From Microbacterium sp. ProA8 (GTDB taxonomy: Bacteria; Actinomycetota; Actinomycetes; Actinomycetales; Microbacteriaceae): a stretch of DNA of 64,000 bases. Below, one piece after another: positions 43,924 through 52,848 of the stretch; the stretch's first letter is position 1, and every line of letters begins with the position of its first letter. The stretch lies in NCBI RefSeq assembly GCF_039905635.1, contig NZ_CP157000.1, positions 1,550,001-1,614,000 of the forward strand. Reading direction: 5' to 3'. The translations under genes and the position numbers were made by a program. The notes beneath the pieces were generated by a model that worked only from the letters and a program-made list of their open reading frames with translations, was not told where the DNA came from and did not search any database.

Positions 43924-44571
43924 TCAGCCCGAGACGGAGACCGTCTCGCGCACCCGGCCGGGATTCTCGACGAGCTCCGCATGGACCTGCGCCACGCCGC
44001 GCCGTGCCACCTTGTTGCGACGGATCGTGCCGTCGGTCGACGAGAAGTGCTCGGGCGAGTCGCCGTCGGTGAGGTACACCGGCTGCACGATGGTCCAGTC
44101 GAGTTCCGATCCCCGCAGCACGCCCTCCTGGATCTCGGAGTCGATGATCTGCGGGCGGATGAGCAGCGCGAACATGATGCGGTCGGTGAGGCGCAGCAGG
44201 GAGCGCGTGTCGCCGACCCCGTAGGAAGACTGCACCACGAGCCGGCGCACGCCCGCACGGCGAGCGGCCGCCACGATCGCCGCGGTGCCCTTCGAGCGGA
44301 CGTCGTCGGGCGTGCTCTTCGCGCCGCGCAGTCGCACGCGCATGACCGGCTCGGAGATGCCGAGGGTCACGACGATGGCGTCGTGTCCCGGGAGGACCGC
44401 GTCGAGCACGGACGCCCGGGTGGCATCGCCGTCCACGCGGTCGAGGCCCGCACGGGCGGGAAGCGACGAGGCGTGCCGGGCGAGCGCGGTGACGGTGTGG
44501 CCGCGCTCGAGCAGGGCGTCGCAGACGGCACGGCCGGATCCGCCGGTGGCTCCGATGACGAGGATGTTCAT
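43924..44571 (-). CDS. atypical SDR NAD(P)-binding oxidoreductase
   Basis: 215-residue NAD(P)H-binding protein of the atypical short-chain dehydrogenase group (NmrA/BVR-B-like). ILVIGATGGSGRAV is the glycine-rich dinucleotide motif; RRLVVQSSYGVGDT and ELDWTIVQPVYLTDG are conserved further on. Substrate unknown. ATG 44571 has GAAGGGAG upstream. It is divergent from an AraC-type regulator across a 99-bp gap, suggesting that the regulator controls it. Confidence 0.88.
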   Translation of the reverse strand: MNILVIGATGGSGRAVCDALLERGHTVTALARHASSLPARAGLDRVDGDATRASVLDAVLPGHDAIVVTLGISEPVMRVRLRGAKSTPDDVRSKGTAAIVAAARRAGVRRLVVQSSYGVGDTRSLLRLTDRIMFALLIRPQIIDSEIQEGVLRGSELDWTIVQPVYLTDGDSPEHFSSTDGTIRRNKVARRGVAQVHAELVENPGRVRETVSVSG

Positions 44572-44620
44572 GGGGTGCTCCCTTCGTTGGTGATCCCACC
44601 CTCGCAGCGACGGTCAGGAT

Positions 44621-44659
44621 GATCTATCGTCAGAAGTACGCATTTCTTGATCGATCGTC
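44621..44659. promoter_or_regulatory. candidate AraC-type operator between the oxidoreductase and its regulator
   Basis: Two direct repeats, GATCTATCGTC (44621-44631) and GATCGATCGTC (44649-44659), 28 bp apart start to start, in the intergenic region. Between them AGAA and TTCT form a small inverted repeat. Direct repeats are the usual form of AraC-family operators. Confidence 0.4.
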
Positions 44660-44670
44660 CGGAGGGCGCC

Positions 44671-45615
44671 ATGACCGTCATGCCGTGGGACAGCGAGGAC
44701 GCACTCACCGCCGCCCTCTACCAGGTGCGCATGCGCGGCGCGTTCTACTCGTGGACCGAAGCGTCGGTGGAGTGCTCCGTGGCGATGCCGCAGTTCCCCG
44801 GCACCTTGAGCTTCCACATCGTGGCCCACGGCACGGCGTACCTCGAGGTCGACGGCGCCGAGACGGTCCGGCTGGATGCCGGGAAGCTCGCTCTCGTGCC
44901 CCGGGGGATCGGCCATCGCGTCTCGACCGCGCCGGGTGCCCAGGTCGTGGGGCGGGCCGATCTGCTGCCCCAGGCCATGCTGGGCGATGCCTTCTCGGTC
45001 CTTCGGATCGGTCCCGAGGGGTCCGACCCACCACTGGCGATGCTGTGCGGCGTCGTGGCCTTCGATTCGCCGGCCGTCGACGACATGCTCGCCGTACTGC
45101 CGCCGATCGTGACGGTCGACTCCGCGCGCCATCCCGTCATGGCCGCGCTGCTGCCGCTGCTCGCGCGCGAGCTCCGCGAGCCGATGCCCGGCGGTGACGC
45201 GGTCGCGACGCGCTTGGCCGATGTGCTCGTGGTGGAGACGATCCGCGCCTGGCTGGCCGATGAGCAGGCGGAGTCCGGCGGGTGGCTCGCGGCGCTGCGC
45301 GATCCACAGCTCGGTGCGGCCCTTGCCGCCGTCCACCGCGACCCGGGGCATCCCTGGACTCTCGAGGCGCTCGCGCGCCGGGCGACCATGTCGCGGTCGG
45401 CGTTCTCGGCCCGGTTCACCGCCGTGGTCGGCATGCCGCCGATGGCCTACGTGTCGGCGGCGCGTATGCGCGCGGCGCGAGCGATGCTCGCCGAGGGGCG
45501 CAGTGTCGCGGCCGTCGCGGCCGCGCACGGCTACGGCTCGGAGGCCGCGTTCAGTCGCGCCTTCGCGCGGGTCACCGGTGAGACCCCGGGGCGCGTCCGC
45601 CGCAGTGCGGCGTGA
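44671..45615 (+). CDS. AraC family transcriptional regulator with cupin domain
   Basis: 314-residue regulator: N-terminal cupin sensor (LSFHIVAHGTAYLEVDGAETVRLDAGKLALVPRGIGHRV, about residues 38-78), C-terminal double helix-turn-helix from about residue 220 with MSRSAFSARFTAVVGMPPMAYVSAARMRAARAMLAEG and VAAAHGYGSEAAFSRAFARVTGETPGRVR. GGAGGG lies 5 nt before ATG 44671; an upstream in-frame TTG at 44647 overlaps the putative operator. Probably controls the divergent oxidoreductase. Confidence 0.93.
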   Translation: MTVMPWDSEDALTAALYQVRMRGAFYSWTEASVECSVAMPQFPGTLSFHIVAHGTAYLEVDGAETVRLDAGKLALVPRGIGHRVSTAPGAQVVGRADLLPQAMLGDAFSVLRIGPEGSDPPLAMLCGVVAFDSPAVDDMLAVLPPIVTVDSARHPVMAALLPLLARELREPMPGGDAVATRLADVLVVETIRAWLADEQAESGGWLAALRDPQLGAALAAVHRDPGHPWTLEALARRATMSRSAFSARFTAVVGMPPMAYVSAARMRAARAMLAEGRSVAAVAAAHGYGSEAAFSRAFARVTGETPGRVRRSAA

Positions 45616-45633
45616 GGCGCCCGCGGGTCTTCG

Positions 45634-46575
45634 TCAGGGTCGAGCCCGCCGGCGGAGTCGATCCTGGGCGAGGAGGATGCCCAGGAAGACGACGAGCGCG
45701 CCGATCGGCTCGTTCCACGTGATCGTCTCGCCGAGGATCAGGATGCCGAGGATGACGCCCACCACGGGGGTGATGTAGGTCACGGTCGAGGCGCGGGTGG
45801 GCCCCCAGGCGCGCACGGTGTTCTGGTTCCAGACATATGCGATCCCGGTGCCGAGGCATCCCAGCAGCACGAGGCTGACGACGATCGGCGCGTCCAGTCG
45901 CACTGGCGTCAGCACGAGGAACGGCGTGAGCACGACCATCACCGCGCCGGCCATGGCGATGTAGCCGAACGTGAACGCGAGGGCCGACATCCCGGTGTTC
46001 GACACGAACCGTCGCATGTAGGCGAGGCTGAAGCCGTAGCTCGCGGTCGCGCCGAGGATGGCGAGCTCGGCGACCAGGCTGCCGTCGAAGGCGATGCCCT
46101 GCCACGGAGCGATGATGACGACCACGCCCAGGATGCCGACGCCGATGCCGGCGACCTGCACGTTCTTGAGCTTCTCCACGCGGAAGACGAGCCAGGCCAT
46201 GATCGCGGTCATGATCGGCGTGGTGGCGTTGAAGATGCTGGCGACGCCCGAGGTGACATACTGCTGCGCCCACGAGAACAGCAGGAACGGGATGACGCAG
46301 AACGTGAGGCCCAGCACGAGAAGGTGCGCCCACACGCGGAGACTGCGCGACAGTCGCTCGCGGCGCAGCAGCACGAGAGCTCCAAGCGTGAGGGCGCCGA
46401 GGAGGATGCGGGTCCACGCCACCTGCGCGGGCGAGATGCCGGTCAGCGACACCTTCATGAAGAGGAAGCTCGCTCCCCACACGGTGCCGGCGAGCACGAA
46501 CTGCACCGTGATCCAGCGCGCGGAGGGCAGTCGATCTGCGCGCGTCACCGGGGTCGTGTCGGTCGTCGTAGCCAC
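45634..46575 (-). CDS. EamA/DMT family transporter
   Basis: 313-residue integral membrane protein with ten helices in two EamA repeats: GTVWGASFLFMKVSLTGISPAQVAWTRILLGA starts the first, and VTYITPVVGVILGILILGETITWNEPIGALVVFLGILLAQ ends the second. Exporters of amino acids or other metabolites are common in the family. GTG 46575 has no ribosome binding site, and TAGGGT ends 6 nt upstream (leaderless type). Confidence 0.92.
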   Translation of the reverse strand: MATTTDTTPVTRADRLPSARWITVQFVLAGTVWGASFLFMKVSLTGISPAQVAWTRILLGALTLGALVLLRRERLSRSLRVWAHLLVLGLTFCVIPFLLFSWAQQYVTSGVASIFNATTPIMTAIMAWLVFRVEKLKNVQVAGIGVGILGVVVIIAPWQGIAFDGSLVAELAILGATASYGFSLAYMRRFVSNTGMSALAFTFGYIAMAGAVMVVLTPFLVLTPVRLDAPIVVSLVLLGCLGTGIAYVWNQNTVRAWGPTRASTVTYITPVVGVILGILILGETITWNEPIGALVVFLGILLAQDRLRRRARP

Positions 46576-46675
46576 GTGGCCACCCTACGGTCGCCCTACG
46601 ACGCAGAGTCGCGCCGTCGGGTGCGACGTCCGAAATCCGCCGGTCTGCGACGGTTCGGCTACGGTGTCGTGCCGG

Positions 46676-47986
46676 TCAGGGCGCGGGGTTCTCGGCATCG
46701 TACGCGCGAAAGCGCGGGCTGGCGCGCACCAGCATCGCCACCAGCGCGATGATCACGAAGCCGCCGAGCAGCGGTGGGAACCACAGCGCCGTGAGCGTCG
46801 CGAGCGTGCCCGCGTAGAGGGCGCCGAGGCGCGGGCCGCCGGCGACCACGACGATGAAGATGCCCTGCAGCCGGCCACGGATCGCATCGGGCACGGCCGC
46901 CTGCACCATGGTGTTGCGGAAGATCGAGCTGATGTTGTCGGCGGCACCCGACACTGCGAGCACGATGCACGCGAGTGCGATGAGAGCGACGTTCGGGGTA
47001 TCGGCATCGACCCCGACCGGAGCCAGCCAGCCGAGTGCGGCCGCCCCGAGCACCATGCCGAGCGCGGCGATCGAGACGCCGTACACGATGATGGCGCGCT
47101 CGATGCCCAGCCCCTGGCGGCGGATCGCGCCGACGCGGCCCGAGAACAGGCTGGACGCGAACGCGCCCGCGGCGACCGAGGCGGTGAGGAGGCCCGTGGT
47201 GATCGGCCCGCCGCCGAGCAGCACGGCGCCGATGGCGGGGAACAGCGCCAGCGGCTGGCCGAACGTCATCGCGATGATGTCGAGGATGAACTGCAGACGG
47301 ATGTTCGATGCGCGCCGGAGGAACCGCCACCCGTCTCGCAGCGACTCGAGTCCGGGGCGGACGACGTCGCCCTCCGGACGCAGGGACGGCAGGGTCCACA
47401 GGCCCAGGAACAGCGAGGTCATCAGGATCACGTCGAGCGTGTACGTCCAGGCGTAGCCGGTCAGCGCCACCAGCACGCCGGCGAGCGCGGGACCGGCCAT
47501 CACCATGATGCCGACGGTGATGCCGCCGAGGGCGGACGCGGCCGGCAGCAGCTCGCGGGGGAGCAGGCGCGGCACGATCGCCTGGCGGGTCGCCAGCACG
47601 ATCGAGTTGGCGGCGGAGTTGACGATGCTCAGCGCGTACAGCCACCACACGGTCTCGAGGTTCGCCCAGGTGAGGGTGGCCAGGACCGCCGTCGAGCCGA
47701 AGGTCACCGTGGCGGCGATCAGCGCGACGGCCCGGCGGTCGAAGGCGTCGGCGAGCATGCCGCCGTAGATCCCGGCGATGATCATCGGCACGAGGCCTGC
47801 GACGGCGATCATCGAGACGGCGAATGTCGACTCGGTCAAGTCGTACATCTGCAGCATGATCGTCACGATGGTGAGCTGGCCGCCCAGGCCGGCGAGCGTC
47901 GATCCGATCCACAGCCGCGCGAACGCAGGACTGGAGCGGAAAGGGCGCAGGTCGATGAAGTGGCTGCGGTGCTGCTCGGCGGTCAC
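46676..47986 (-). CDS. MFS transporter (MFS_3/EntS-like)
   Basis: 436-residue major facilitator with about twelve helices. [71 protein letters not shown] matches the MFS_3/enterobactin-exporter layout, including the GxLADxxDRR loop motif; [16 protein letters not shown] lies near the end. GTG 47986 is chosen because the family start follows directly; longer open frames upstream are Arg/Pro-rich and unconvincing. Substrate unknown. Confidence 0.9.
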   Translation of the reverse strand: MTAEQHRSHFIDLRPFRSSPAFARLWIGSTLAGLGGQLTIVTIMLQMYDLTESTFAVSMIAVAGLVPMIIAGIYGGMLADAFDRRAVALIAATVTFGSTAVLATLTWANLETVWWLYALSIVNSAANSIVLATRQAIVPRLLPRELLPAASALGGITVGIMVMAGPALAGVLVALTGYAWTYTLDVILMTSLFLGLWTLPSLRPEGDVVRPGLESLRDGWRFLRRASNIRLQFILDIIAMTFGQPLALFPAIGAVLLGGGPITTGLLTASVAAGAFASSLFSGRVGAIRRQGLGIERAIIVYGVSIAALGMVLGAAALGWLAPVGVDADTPNVALIALACIVLAVSGAADNISSIFRNTMVQAAVPDAIRGRLQGIFIVVVAGGPRLGALYAGTLATLTALWFPPLLGGFVIIALVAMLVRASPRFRAYDAENPAP

Positions 47987-48106
47987 TCGCCGACCTCGGC
48001 CGGTGCTCCGCGGCGGCTCGGCGGCTCTACGCGGAGGGGGTGGGACACGGATTCGAGCGTACCCGGGCGCAGCGGGAGCGCGTTCGCCGCGGCATCCGTT
48101 CGCTGG

Positions 48107-48112
48107 TAGACT
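48107..48112 (+). promoter_or_regulatory. -10 element of rpsO
   Basis: TAGACT, giving a ~83-nt leader before the rpsO ATG. TTCGCC about 18 bp upstream is a weak -35. A GGCATCC motif lies in the spacer. Confidence 0.45.
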
Positions 48113-48201
48113 CTTCAGGTTGCCGTTGGATCGGCCGCGGAGAAAGAGAGCTCGCACATCGGGTGACGGGCACCGCGCAACAAGCAGAGAGGGGATCACC
48201 T

Positions 48202-48471
48202 ATGGCACTGGAATCAGACGTCAAGAAGGCGATCATCGAAGAGTACGCGACGCACCCCGGTGACACCGGATCCCCCGAGGTGCAGGTCGCGATGCTGACG
48301 CAGCGCATCAAGGACCTCACCGAGCACCTCAAGGAGCACAAGCACGACCACCATTCGCGTCGTGGGCTGTTCCTGCTCGTTGGTCAGCGCCGTCGTCTGC
48401 TCGGCTACCTCCAGGACATCGACATCAACCGTTACCGGTCGCTGATCGAGCGTCTCGGACTCCGCCGCTAA
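48202..48471 (+). CDS. rpsO: 30S ribosomal protein S15
   Basis: 89-residue S15, a primary 16S rRNA binding protein of the platform. [53 protein letters not shown] is the complete core with rRNA-binding residues. AGAGGGG lies 7 nt before the ATG. In many actinobacteria pnp follows rpsO; here a strong terminator and the convergent surE follow instead. Confidence 0.98.
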   Translation: MALESDVKKAIIEEYATHPGDTGSPEVQVAMLTQRIKDLTEHLKEHKHDHHSRRGLFLLVGQRRRLLGYLQDIDINRYRSLIERLGLRR

Positions 48472-48506
48472 TCGCAGCCAGCGTACAATCGCGCGGAACA
48501 TTCTTG

Positions 48507-48537
48507 GAAGGCCTCCCCACGGTGTGGGGAGGCCTTC
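48507..48537. terminator. intrinsic terminator between rpsO and surE
   Basis: 14-bp perfect arms GAAGGCCTCCCCAC (48507-48520) and complement (48524-48537), loop GGT, followed by ACCTTTTCC. Works for rpsO and possibly the convergent surE (stop 48550). Confidence 0.9.
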
Positions 48538-48549
48538 ACCTTTTCCCGC

Positions 48550-49344
48550 TCACGACGTGCCAGGCGAGCCGGCGGTTCGTGACAGGCGCGCGGATGCCGC
48601 GGCCGCCTCGAACCCCAGCGGAAGCTGTGACACGGGGTCGAGCCCGGTGAGGGTCACCCAGCCGTCGGCCAGGAGTGCGGCGTCGCTGCCCGGCTCGGGG
48701 GTGTTGGGCAGGTCCTCGACGGCCAGGCGGATGTGGCCGGCGTCCCGCTCGCTCAACGTCGTCTGCACGATTCCGAACGGGGCGAGAGCCGCCTCGACGA
48801 TCCCGCGGTTCGCCGCGGAGTTCGGCGCGTTGAGGTTCAACACTGTGCCCCGCGGCCGCTCGAGCAGGAACGGCAGGACGCCGATCGTGGCCGTGGCCGC
48901 GGCATCCCAATGGAACTGCGTCGGATTCATGCCGACGTCCAGCGACACCGCGACAGCCCACGCACCGTTCAGCCCGCCGGTCAGCGCGGCGCCGACGGTG
49001 CCGGAGTGCAGGATGGCCCGGCCGACGTTGGCCCCGTGGTTCACCCCCGACAGCACGAGCTCGGCCGGGTCGCCGAAGGCGCCGTGGGCCGCGATGAGCG
49101 CGATGAGGCCCGGCCCGCCGCGCACCGCGTAGGCCGCGATGCCCTCGAGCCCGGTCAGTTCCCGCCGCTCGATCGCGATGCGTCCGTCCTCCTCGGCGGC
49201 GATGATCGACGCGCTGGATCCGCTGGACTGCCGCGCCGGCGCCGCGATGATGACCTCGAGGCCGGCGTCACGGGCGGCGCGGGCGAGGACGTGCAGCCCC
49301 GGGGCGTCGATGCCGTCGTCGTTGGTGATCAGGGTGCGCGTCAT
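48550..49344 (-). CDS. surE: 5'/3'-nucleotidase SurE
   Basis: 264-residue SurE, a metal-dependent nucleoside monophosphate phosphatase. It opens with TLITNDDGIDAPGL (metal ligands NDD), followed by APARQSSGSS, LVLSGVNHGANVG (Asn ligand) and HSGTVGAALTG. The ATG overlaps the upstream kinase stop by 4 bp, so both form a coupled pair. The C-terminal ~25 residues are variable. Confidence 0.93.
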   Translation of the reverse strand: MTRTLITNDDGIDAPGLHVLARAARDAGLEVIIAAPARQSSGSSASIIAAEEDGRIAIERRELTGLEGIAAYAVRGGPGLIALIAAHGAFGDPAELVLSGVNHGANVGRAILHSGTVGAALTGGLNGAWAVAVSLDVGMNPTQFHWDAAATATIGVLPFLLERPRGTVLNLNAPNSAANRGIVEAALAPFGIVQTTLSERDAGHIRLAVEDLPNTPEPGSDAALLADGWVTLTGLDPVSQLPLGFEAAAASARLSRTAGSPGTS

Positions 49345-50366
49345 CGCTGCGCTCCTGGCTGCTCAGGCGCCGCCGGCTCCGCGAGGGCGGCGAGCCCGTC
49401 GGGACTGACATGGCCGGTCACCGGCTGCGCCATCCCCGCCTCGGCATCGTCGACGAGCTCCCGCACCGTCACGGCCGCGCGCAGTGCGGCGATGGTCTCG
49501 GGGTCGCCGGTGCCGAGGCCGTGCCGGGTCACGTTGAGGGCTGCCGCGGCGGCGCCGGTCACGATCGCCTCCCGCACGCTCTCGCCGCGGGCGATGCCGG
49601 CCGCCACGCCGGCGGTCAGCGAGTCGCCGGCGCCGCGGGTGTCGGCGACCTCCAGACGGGGAGCGTTCACCTCCAGGAGTCCGGCCGCGTCGAGCAGGAG
49701 CGCCGGCTCGGACGAGCGCGAGACGATCACCGCGCCCGCTCCGCCGTCGTGCAGTCGACGCATCGCGGCGATGATCGCGGCGGGGGAGTCGTCGGCGACC
49801 CGCCCGTCGTGCACGAGCTCGTCGCCACTCACCTTGAGCACGTCGACGCCGCCTTCCAGCGCCGCGTCGAGGCGGGCGCCGGCGAGATCGACGACGACCT
49901 TCGCGCCGCCGGCCCGCAGGTCGGCCGCGAGCCTGCGGTAGGTGTTGGCGGGGAGCGCTTCGTCGCCGGCCGGTCCGCTCAGGATGGACAGCCCCGAGGC
50001 GAGCCCTTCGCGCAGGGTCACGCCGTAGAGTTCGTCGAGGTCGTGGCGCGCCAGCGGCTCGCCCCCTGTCTCGGCGATGATCTGGCGCTCGCCGCCCCGG
50101 CGGTCGTGCACGTACGCAGAGCCCTTCCCCGGTCGCTCGACGCCGGCGACGGTGACACCTTCGTCTTCGAGGAGGTGGCGCAGCATCCGTCCGATCTCGC
50201 CGGTGAGGCTGCAGCACACGGTCACCGAGGCTCCCAGCCGCAGCAGCATGCGCGCCTGCCAGACGCCCTGGCCGCCGGCGTGCACATGCACGTCGGGCTG
50301 CGCGTCGTGCTCCTCTACGGTCACGGTGAGCGTCGGGGAGGGCGCGAAGATCGTCACGTCGCTCAT
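49341..50366 (-). CDS. PfkB family carbohydrate kinase
   Basis: 341-residue ribokinase/PfkB-family sugar kinase. The substrate end has HAGGQGVWQARMLLRLGASVTVCC; the second family signature DTRGAGDSLTAGVAAG (about residues 243-258) carries the catalytic Asp. The N-terminal pattern (APSPTLTVTV, GGQGVWQARML) resembles phosphofructokinase/tagatose-phosphate kinase members. ATG 50366 is preceded by TAGCGT ending 6 nt upstream (leaderless type). Coupled to surE by a 4-bp overlap. Confidence 0.9.
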   Translation of the reverse strand: MSDVTIFAPSPTLTVTVEEHDAQPDVHVHAGGQGVWQARMLLRLGASVTVCCSLTGEIGRMLRHLLEDEGVTVAGVERPGKGSAYVHDRRGGERQIIAETGGEPLARHDLDELYGVTLREGLASGLSILSGPAGDEALPANTYRRLAADLRAGGAKVVVDLAGARLDAALEGGVDVLKVSGDELVHDGRVADDSPAAIIAAMRRLHDGGAGAVIVSRSSEPALLLDAAGLLEVNAPRLEVADTRGAGDSLTAGVAAGIARGESVREAIVTGAAAAALNVTRHGLGTGDPETIAALRAAVTVRELVDDAEAGMAQPVTGHVSPDGLAALAEPAAPEQPGAQR

Positions 50367-50440
50367 ACCGCCACGCTAGGCAGGGCGTCGAACGCTCCGG
50401 CACCCCCTTGCACCGGCGGGGGAGACCTGCAAGAAGGATG

Positions 50441-51463
50441 TCAGGCGGATGCCGCAGCCCGGGCCGCGACGAGATCCGCATGGTGGATCGCGGCGACGTC
50501 GGGATGCGCGCGCAGTCGCGACTTGAGTGCGTTCTCGCCGTACAGCGCGTGGATCGGGTTCGCCGGGTCCTGCGTGACCCCGCGTGCCTGCGCCGCGAGC
50601 TCGGCCGGGAGCTCGATCAGCGGCAGGCGCTTGTCGAGCGCCGGGTTGAAGAAGAACGGGACCGAGATGCGGTCGTCGGGGTACGTCGGAGAGATGACCC
50701 GGTGCTTCGTGGCGATCAGGTAGCCCTGCGTCGCATACTCGAGCAGCTCGCCGATGTTGACGACGAATGCGCCGGGAACCGGGGGAGCGTCGACCCAGTG
50801 GCCATTCCGCTCGACCTGGAGCCCGCCCTTGCCGGGCTCGACCCAGAGCAGCGTCAGCACGCCGGAGTCCTTGTGCGCGCCGACGCCCTGCTGGGGCGTG
50901 GGGTCCTCTTTGCCGGGGTACCGGACGATCTTGATGAGGGTCGACGGCTCGCCGAAGTGCTCGTCGAAGTAGTTCTCGGGGGCGCCGAGCGACAGCGCCC
51001 ACGCCCGCAGCAGCCGGCGCGCGACGCCCGACAAGTGGTCGTGCCATTCCGAGACGACCTCCCGAAGCTCGGGGTGCGCGTCGGGCCAGAGGTTCGGGCC
51101 GATGAGCCGCGCGAAGTCCGGGGCGTCGGCATCCGACACCGCCTCTCGCTCGGGGCCGATGTCGATCTGCTCCCGCCAGTCGACCTTGCCCTGCGTGCGC
51201 TCGCCGCCGATGCGCGTGTAACCCCGGAAGTGCGGGCTGTTGACGTTCTCGATGGCGAGCTTGTCGGCTTCGGGGAGGGCGAAGAAGTCGCGCGCGGCGC
51301 GGTGCAGGCGCGCTTCCAGCTCGGGTGACACGCCCGTCCCGGTCAGGTAGAAGAAGCCGACGTCGTGCGTCGCCGCGCGCAGATCGTCGCGGAACTGCGC
51401 GGCCGCCTCCGGTCCTTCGTCGAGCCGCGAGAGATCGAGGATCGGCAGGTTCAGCTCGGTCAT
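50441..51463 (-). CDS. isopenicillin-N-synthase-like 2-oxoglutarate/Fe(II) oxygenase
   Basis: 340-residue double-stranded beta-helix oxygenase. N-terminal DIOX_N-type block LPILDLSRLDEG...VGFFYLTGTGV; iron ligands H-x-D in GVGAHKDSGVLTLLW (about residues 195-197) and distal His in IATKHRVISP; the 2-oxoglutarate-binding Arg-x-Ser in DRISVPFFFNP. Substrate unknown. ATG 51463 is preceded by TACCCT ending 6 nt upstream with no ribosome binding site (leaderless type); a GGATGCC palindrome (51478-51495) sits in the likely promoter spacer. Confidence 0.92.
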   Translation of the reverse strand: MTELNLPILDLSRLDEGPEAAAQFRDDLRAATHDVGFFYLTGTGVSPELEARLHRAARDFFALPEADKLAIENVNSPHFRGYTRIGGERTQGKVDWREQIDIGPEREAVSDADAPDFARLIGPNLWPDAHPELREVVSEWHDHLSGVARRLLRAWALSLGAPENYFDEHFGEPSTLIKIVRYPGKEDPTPQQGVGAHKDSGVLTLLWVEPGKGGLQVERNGHWVDAPPVPGAFVVNIGELLEYATQGYLIATKHRVISPTYPDDRISVPFFFNPALDKRLPLIELPAELAAQARGVTQDPANPIHALYGENALKSRLRAHPDVAAIHHADLVAARAAASA

Positions 51464-51540
51464 GAGGCGAGGGTAGACGGATGCCGAGGCATCCGCTCTG
51501 TTTGTTGCCTCCCGTTTCCTCGCCGTACGCGGTGCCGTCT

Positions 51541-51627
51541 GCTTCCCGCGTTCACTTGCGCTGGATGTACGGCACGGCGGGCGTGTCGCGTACATCCAGC
51601 GCAAGTGAACGTGAGGCGGAGGGAAGC
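51541..51627. repeat. long palindrome, family 2
   Basis: 22-bp perfect arms (51550-51571 and 51589-51610) around a 17-nt loop, with outer GCTTCCC (51541-51547) and GGGAAGC (51621-51627) also pairing. It starts directly beyond the minus-strand epoxide hydrolase stop (51636) and can act as its terminator. Only one copy is seen in the window. Confidence 0.8.
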
Positions 51628-51635
51628 GCGGGGAA

Positions 51636-52778
51636 TCAGGGGCGGGCGAAGAAGGCGCGGATGTCGCCGACCACCAGCTCCGGAACCTCGAGGGCGGCGT
51701 AGTGGCCACCCCGTTCGAAGCGGCTCCAGTGGACGATGTTCGAGTTGTCGCGCTCGGCGAACACCTTGATCGTCTGGAAGTCGTCCTTGAAGACGGCCAC
51801 GCCGGTGCGCGCGCCGCTCACCCGGGGCTCGGCCTCCGCCAGCGCGTTGTCGCGGTAGGCGCGGCTCATCCCCGCCGACGCGTTGGCGAACCACGCGACG
51901 CTCACCTCGGTGAGGATCGCGTCGAGCGGCACGAGAGCGGTGCCGTTGCCGAACGAGTTGAAGAGCTCGGCGTACGCGAGGTGACCGACGGGGGAGTCCG
52001 ACAGCGCGGCGGCGATCGTCTGCGGACGGGCGGCGTTCATCGTGTTGTAGGCGCCCACCGACTGGAACCACTGCATGTGCTCGAGGCCGGCGTAGTCCTG
52101 CGGCTCGAGCTTCTCGAACTCGGCCGGGTCGCCCGACGGGAACGAGAACAGCTGCAGCACGTGCAGGCCGAGGAACCCCTCAGGGTCCAGGAGGCCGAGC
52201 TCGCGGGCGACCATCGCCCCGTTGTCGCTGCCGTGGATGCCGTAGGACTCGTAGCCGAGCCGGCGCATGAGCGTGTCGTACGCTGCGGCGACCCGGCCGA
52301 CCGTCCAGCCGGAGTCGGTGACCGGCTGGCTGAAGCCGAAGCCGGGCGCGTCGGGCACGACGACGTCGAAGGCGTCCTCGGCGCGGCCGCCGTGCGCGAC
52401 CGGGTCGACGAGCGGCCCGATCATGTCCAGGTAGTCGACGAAGGATCCCGGGTAGGTGTGGGCGAGGATCAGCGGCGTCGCGCCCTCGTGCGGGGAGCGG
52501 ACGTGCAGGAAGTGGATGATCTGCCCGTCGATCTCGGTGGTGAAGTGCGGGAACTCGTTCATGCGCGCCTCGGCGGCACGCCAGTCGAACCCGTCCCGCC
52601 AGCGCTCGACGGCTTCGGTGAGATACGAGTTCGGCGTTCCCGAGTCCCAGTCGTCGGACGGCGCGGGCTGGGGCAGACGGGTGCGTGCGAGGCGGTCGGC
52701 GAGGTCATCGAGCGCTGCCTGCGGCACGTCGATGCGGAAGGGGCGGATGTCGGCGGTGGAGGTGGTTGCGGTGTTCAT
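51636..52778 (-). CDS. epoxide hydrolase family alpha/beta hydrolase
   Basis: 380-residue epoxide hydrolase with the N-terminal EHN lid domain (FRIDVPQAALDDLADRLARTRLP, FDWRAAEARMNEFPHFTTEIDGQIIHFLHVRS). The oxyanion motif is HTYPGSF (HGxP in most relatives), the nucleophile Asp lies in GIHGSDNGAMVA, and the catalytic His in ERGGHYAALEVPE. Should hydrolyse an epoxide to a diol. TAATGT (52786-52791, minus strand) ends 7 nt before the ATG, so the mRNA is probably leaderless. Divergent from a WYL regulator that likely controls it. Confidence 0.9.
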   Translation of the reverse strand: MNTATTSTADIRPFRIDVPQAALDDLADRLARTRLPQPAPSDDWDSGTPNSYLTEAVERWRDGFDWRAAEARMNEFPHFTTEIDGQIIHFLHVRSPHEGATPLILAHTYPGSFVDYLDMIGPLVDPVAHGGRAEDAFDVVVPDAPGFGFSQPVTDSGWTVGRVAAAYDTLMRRLGYESYGIHGSDNGAMVARELGLLDPEGFLGLHVLQLFSFPSGDPAEFEKLEPQDYAGLEHMQWFQSVGAYNTMNAARPQTIAAALSDSPVGHLAYAELFNSFGNGTALVPLDAILTEVSVAWFANASAGMSRAYRDNALAEAEPRVSGARTGVAVFKDDFQTIKVFAERDNSNIVHWSRFERGGHYAALEVPELVVGDIRAFFARP

Positions 52779-52798
52779 GTCTTCGACATTACGGTCGA

Positions 52799-52821
52799 AA
52801 CAGGCACGTTCTCTTCCTGTT
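52799..52821. promoter_or_regulatory. candidate operator between the epoxide hydrolase and the WYL regulator
   Basis: AACAGG (52799-52804) and CCTGTT (52816-52821) form an inverted repeat with an 11-bp centre. It covers the -35/spacer region expected for the epoxide hydrolase promoter and lies 27 bp before the regulator start. Confidence 0.45.
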
Positions 52822-52848
52822 ATCTCCCTCCGTCGAATCGAGTTCGTG

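Noticed and set aside
48484..48489. TACAAT after rpsO as promoter of a small RNA ending at the 48537 terminator
   Set aside because: No -35 element, and the predicted ~50-nt product is simply the rpsO 3' end plus terminator.
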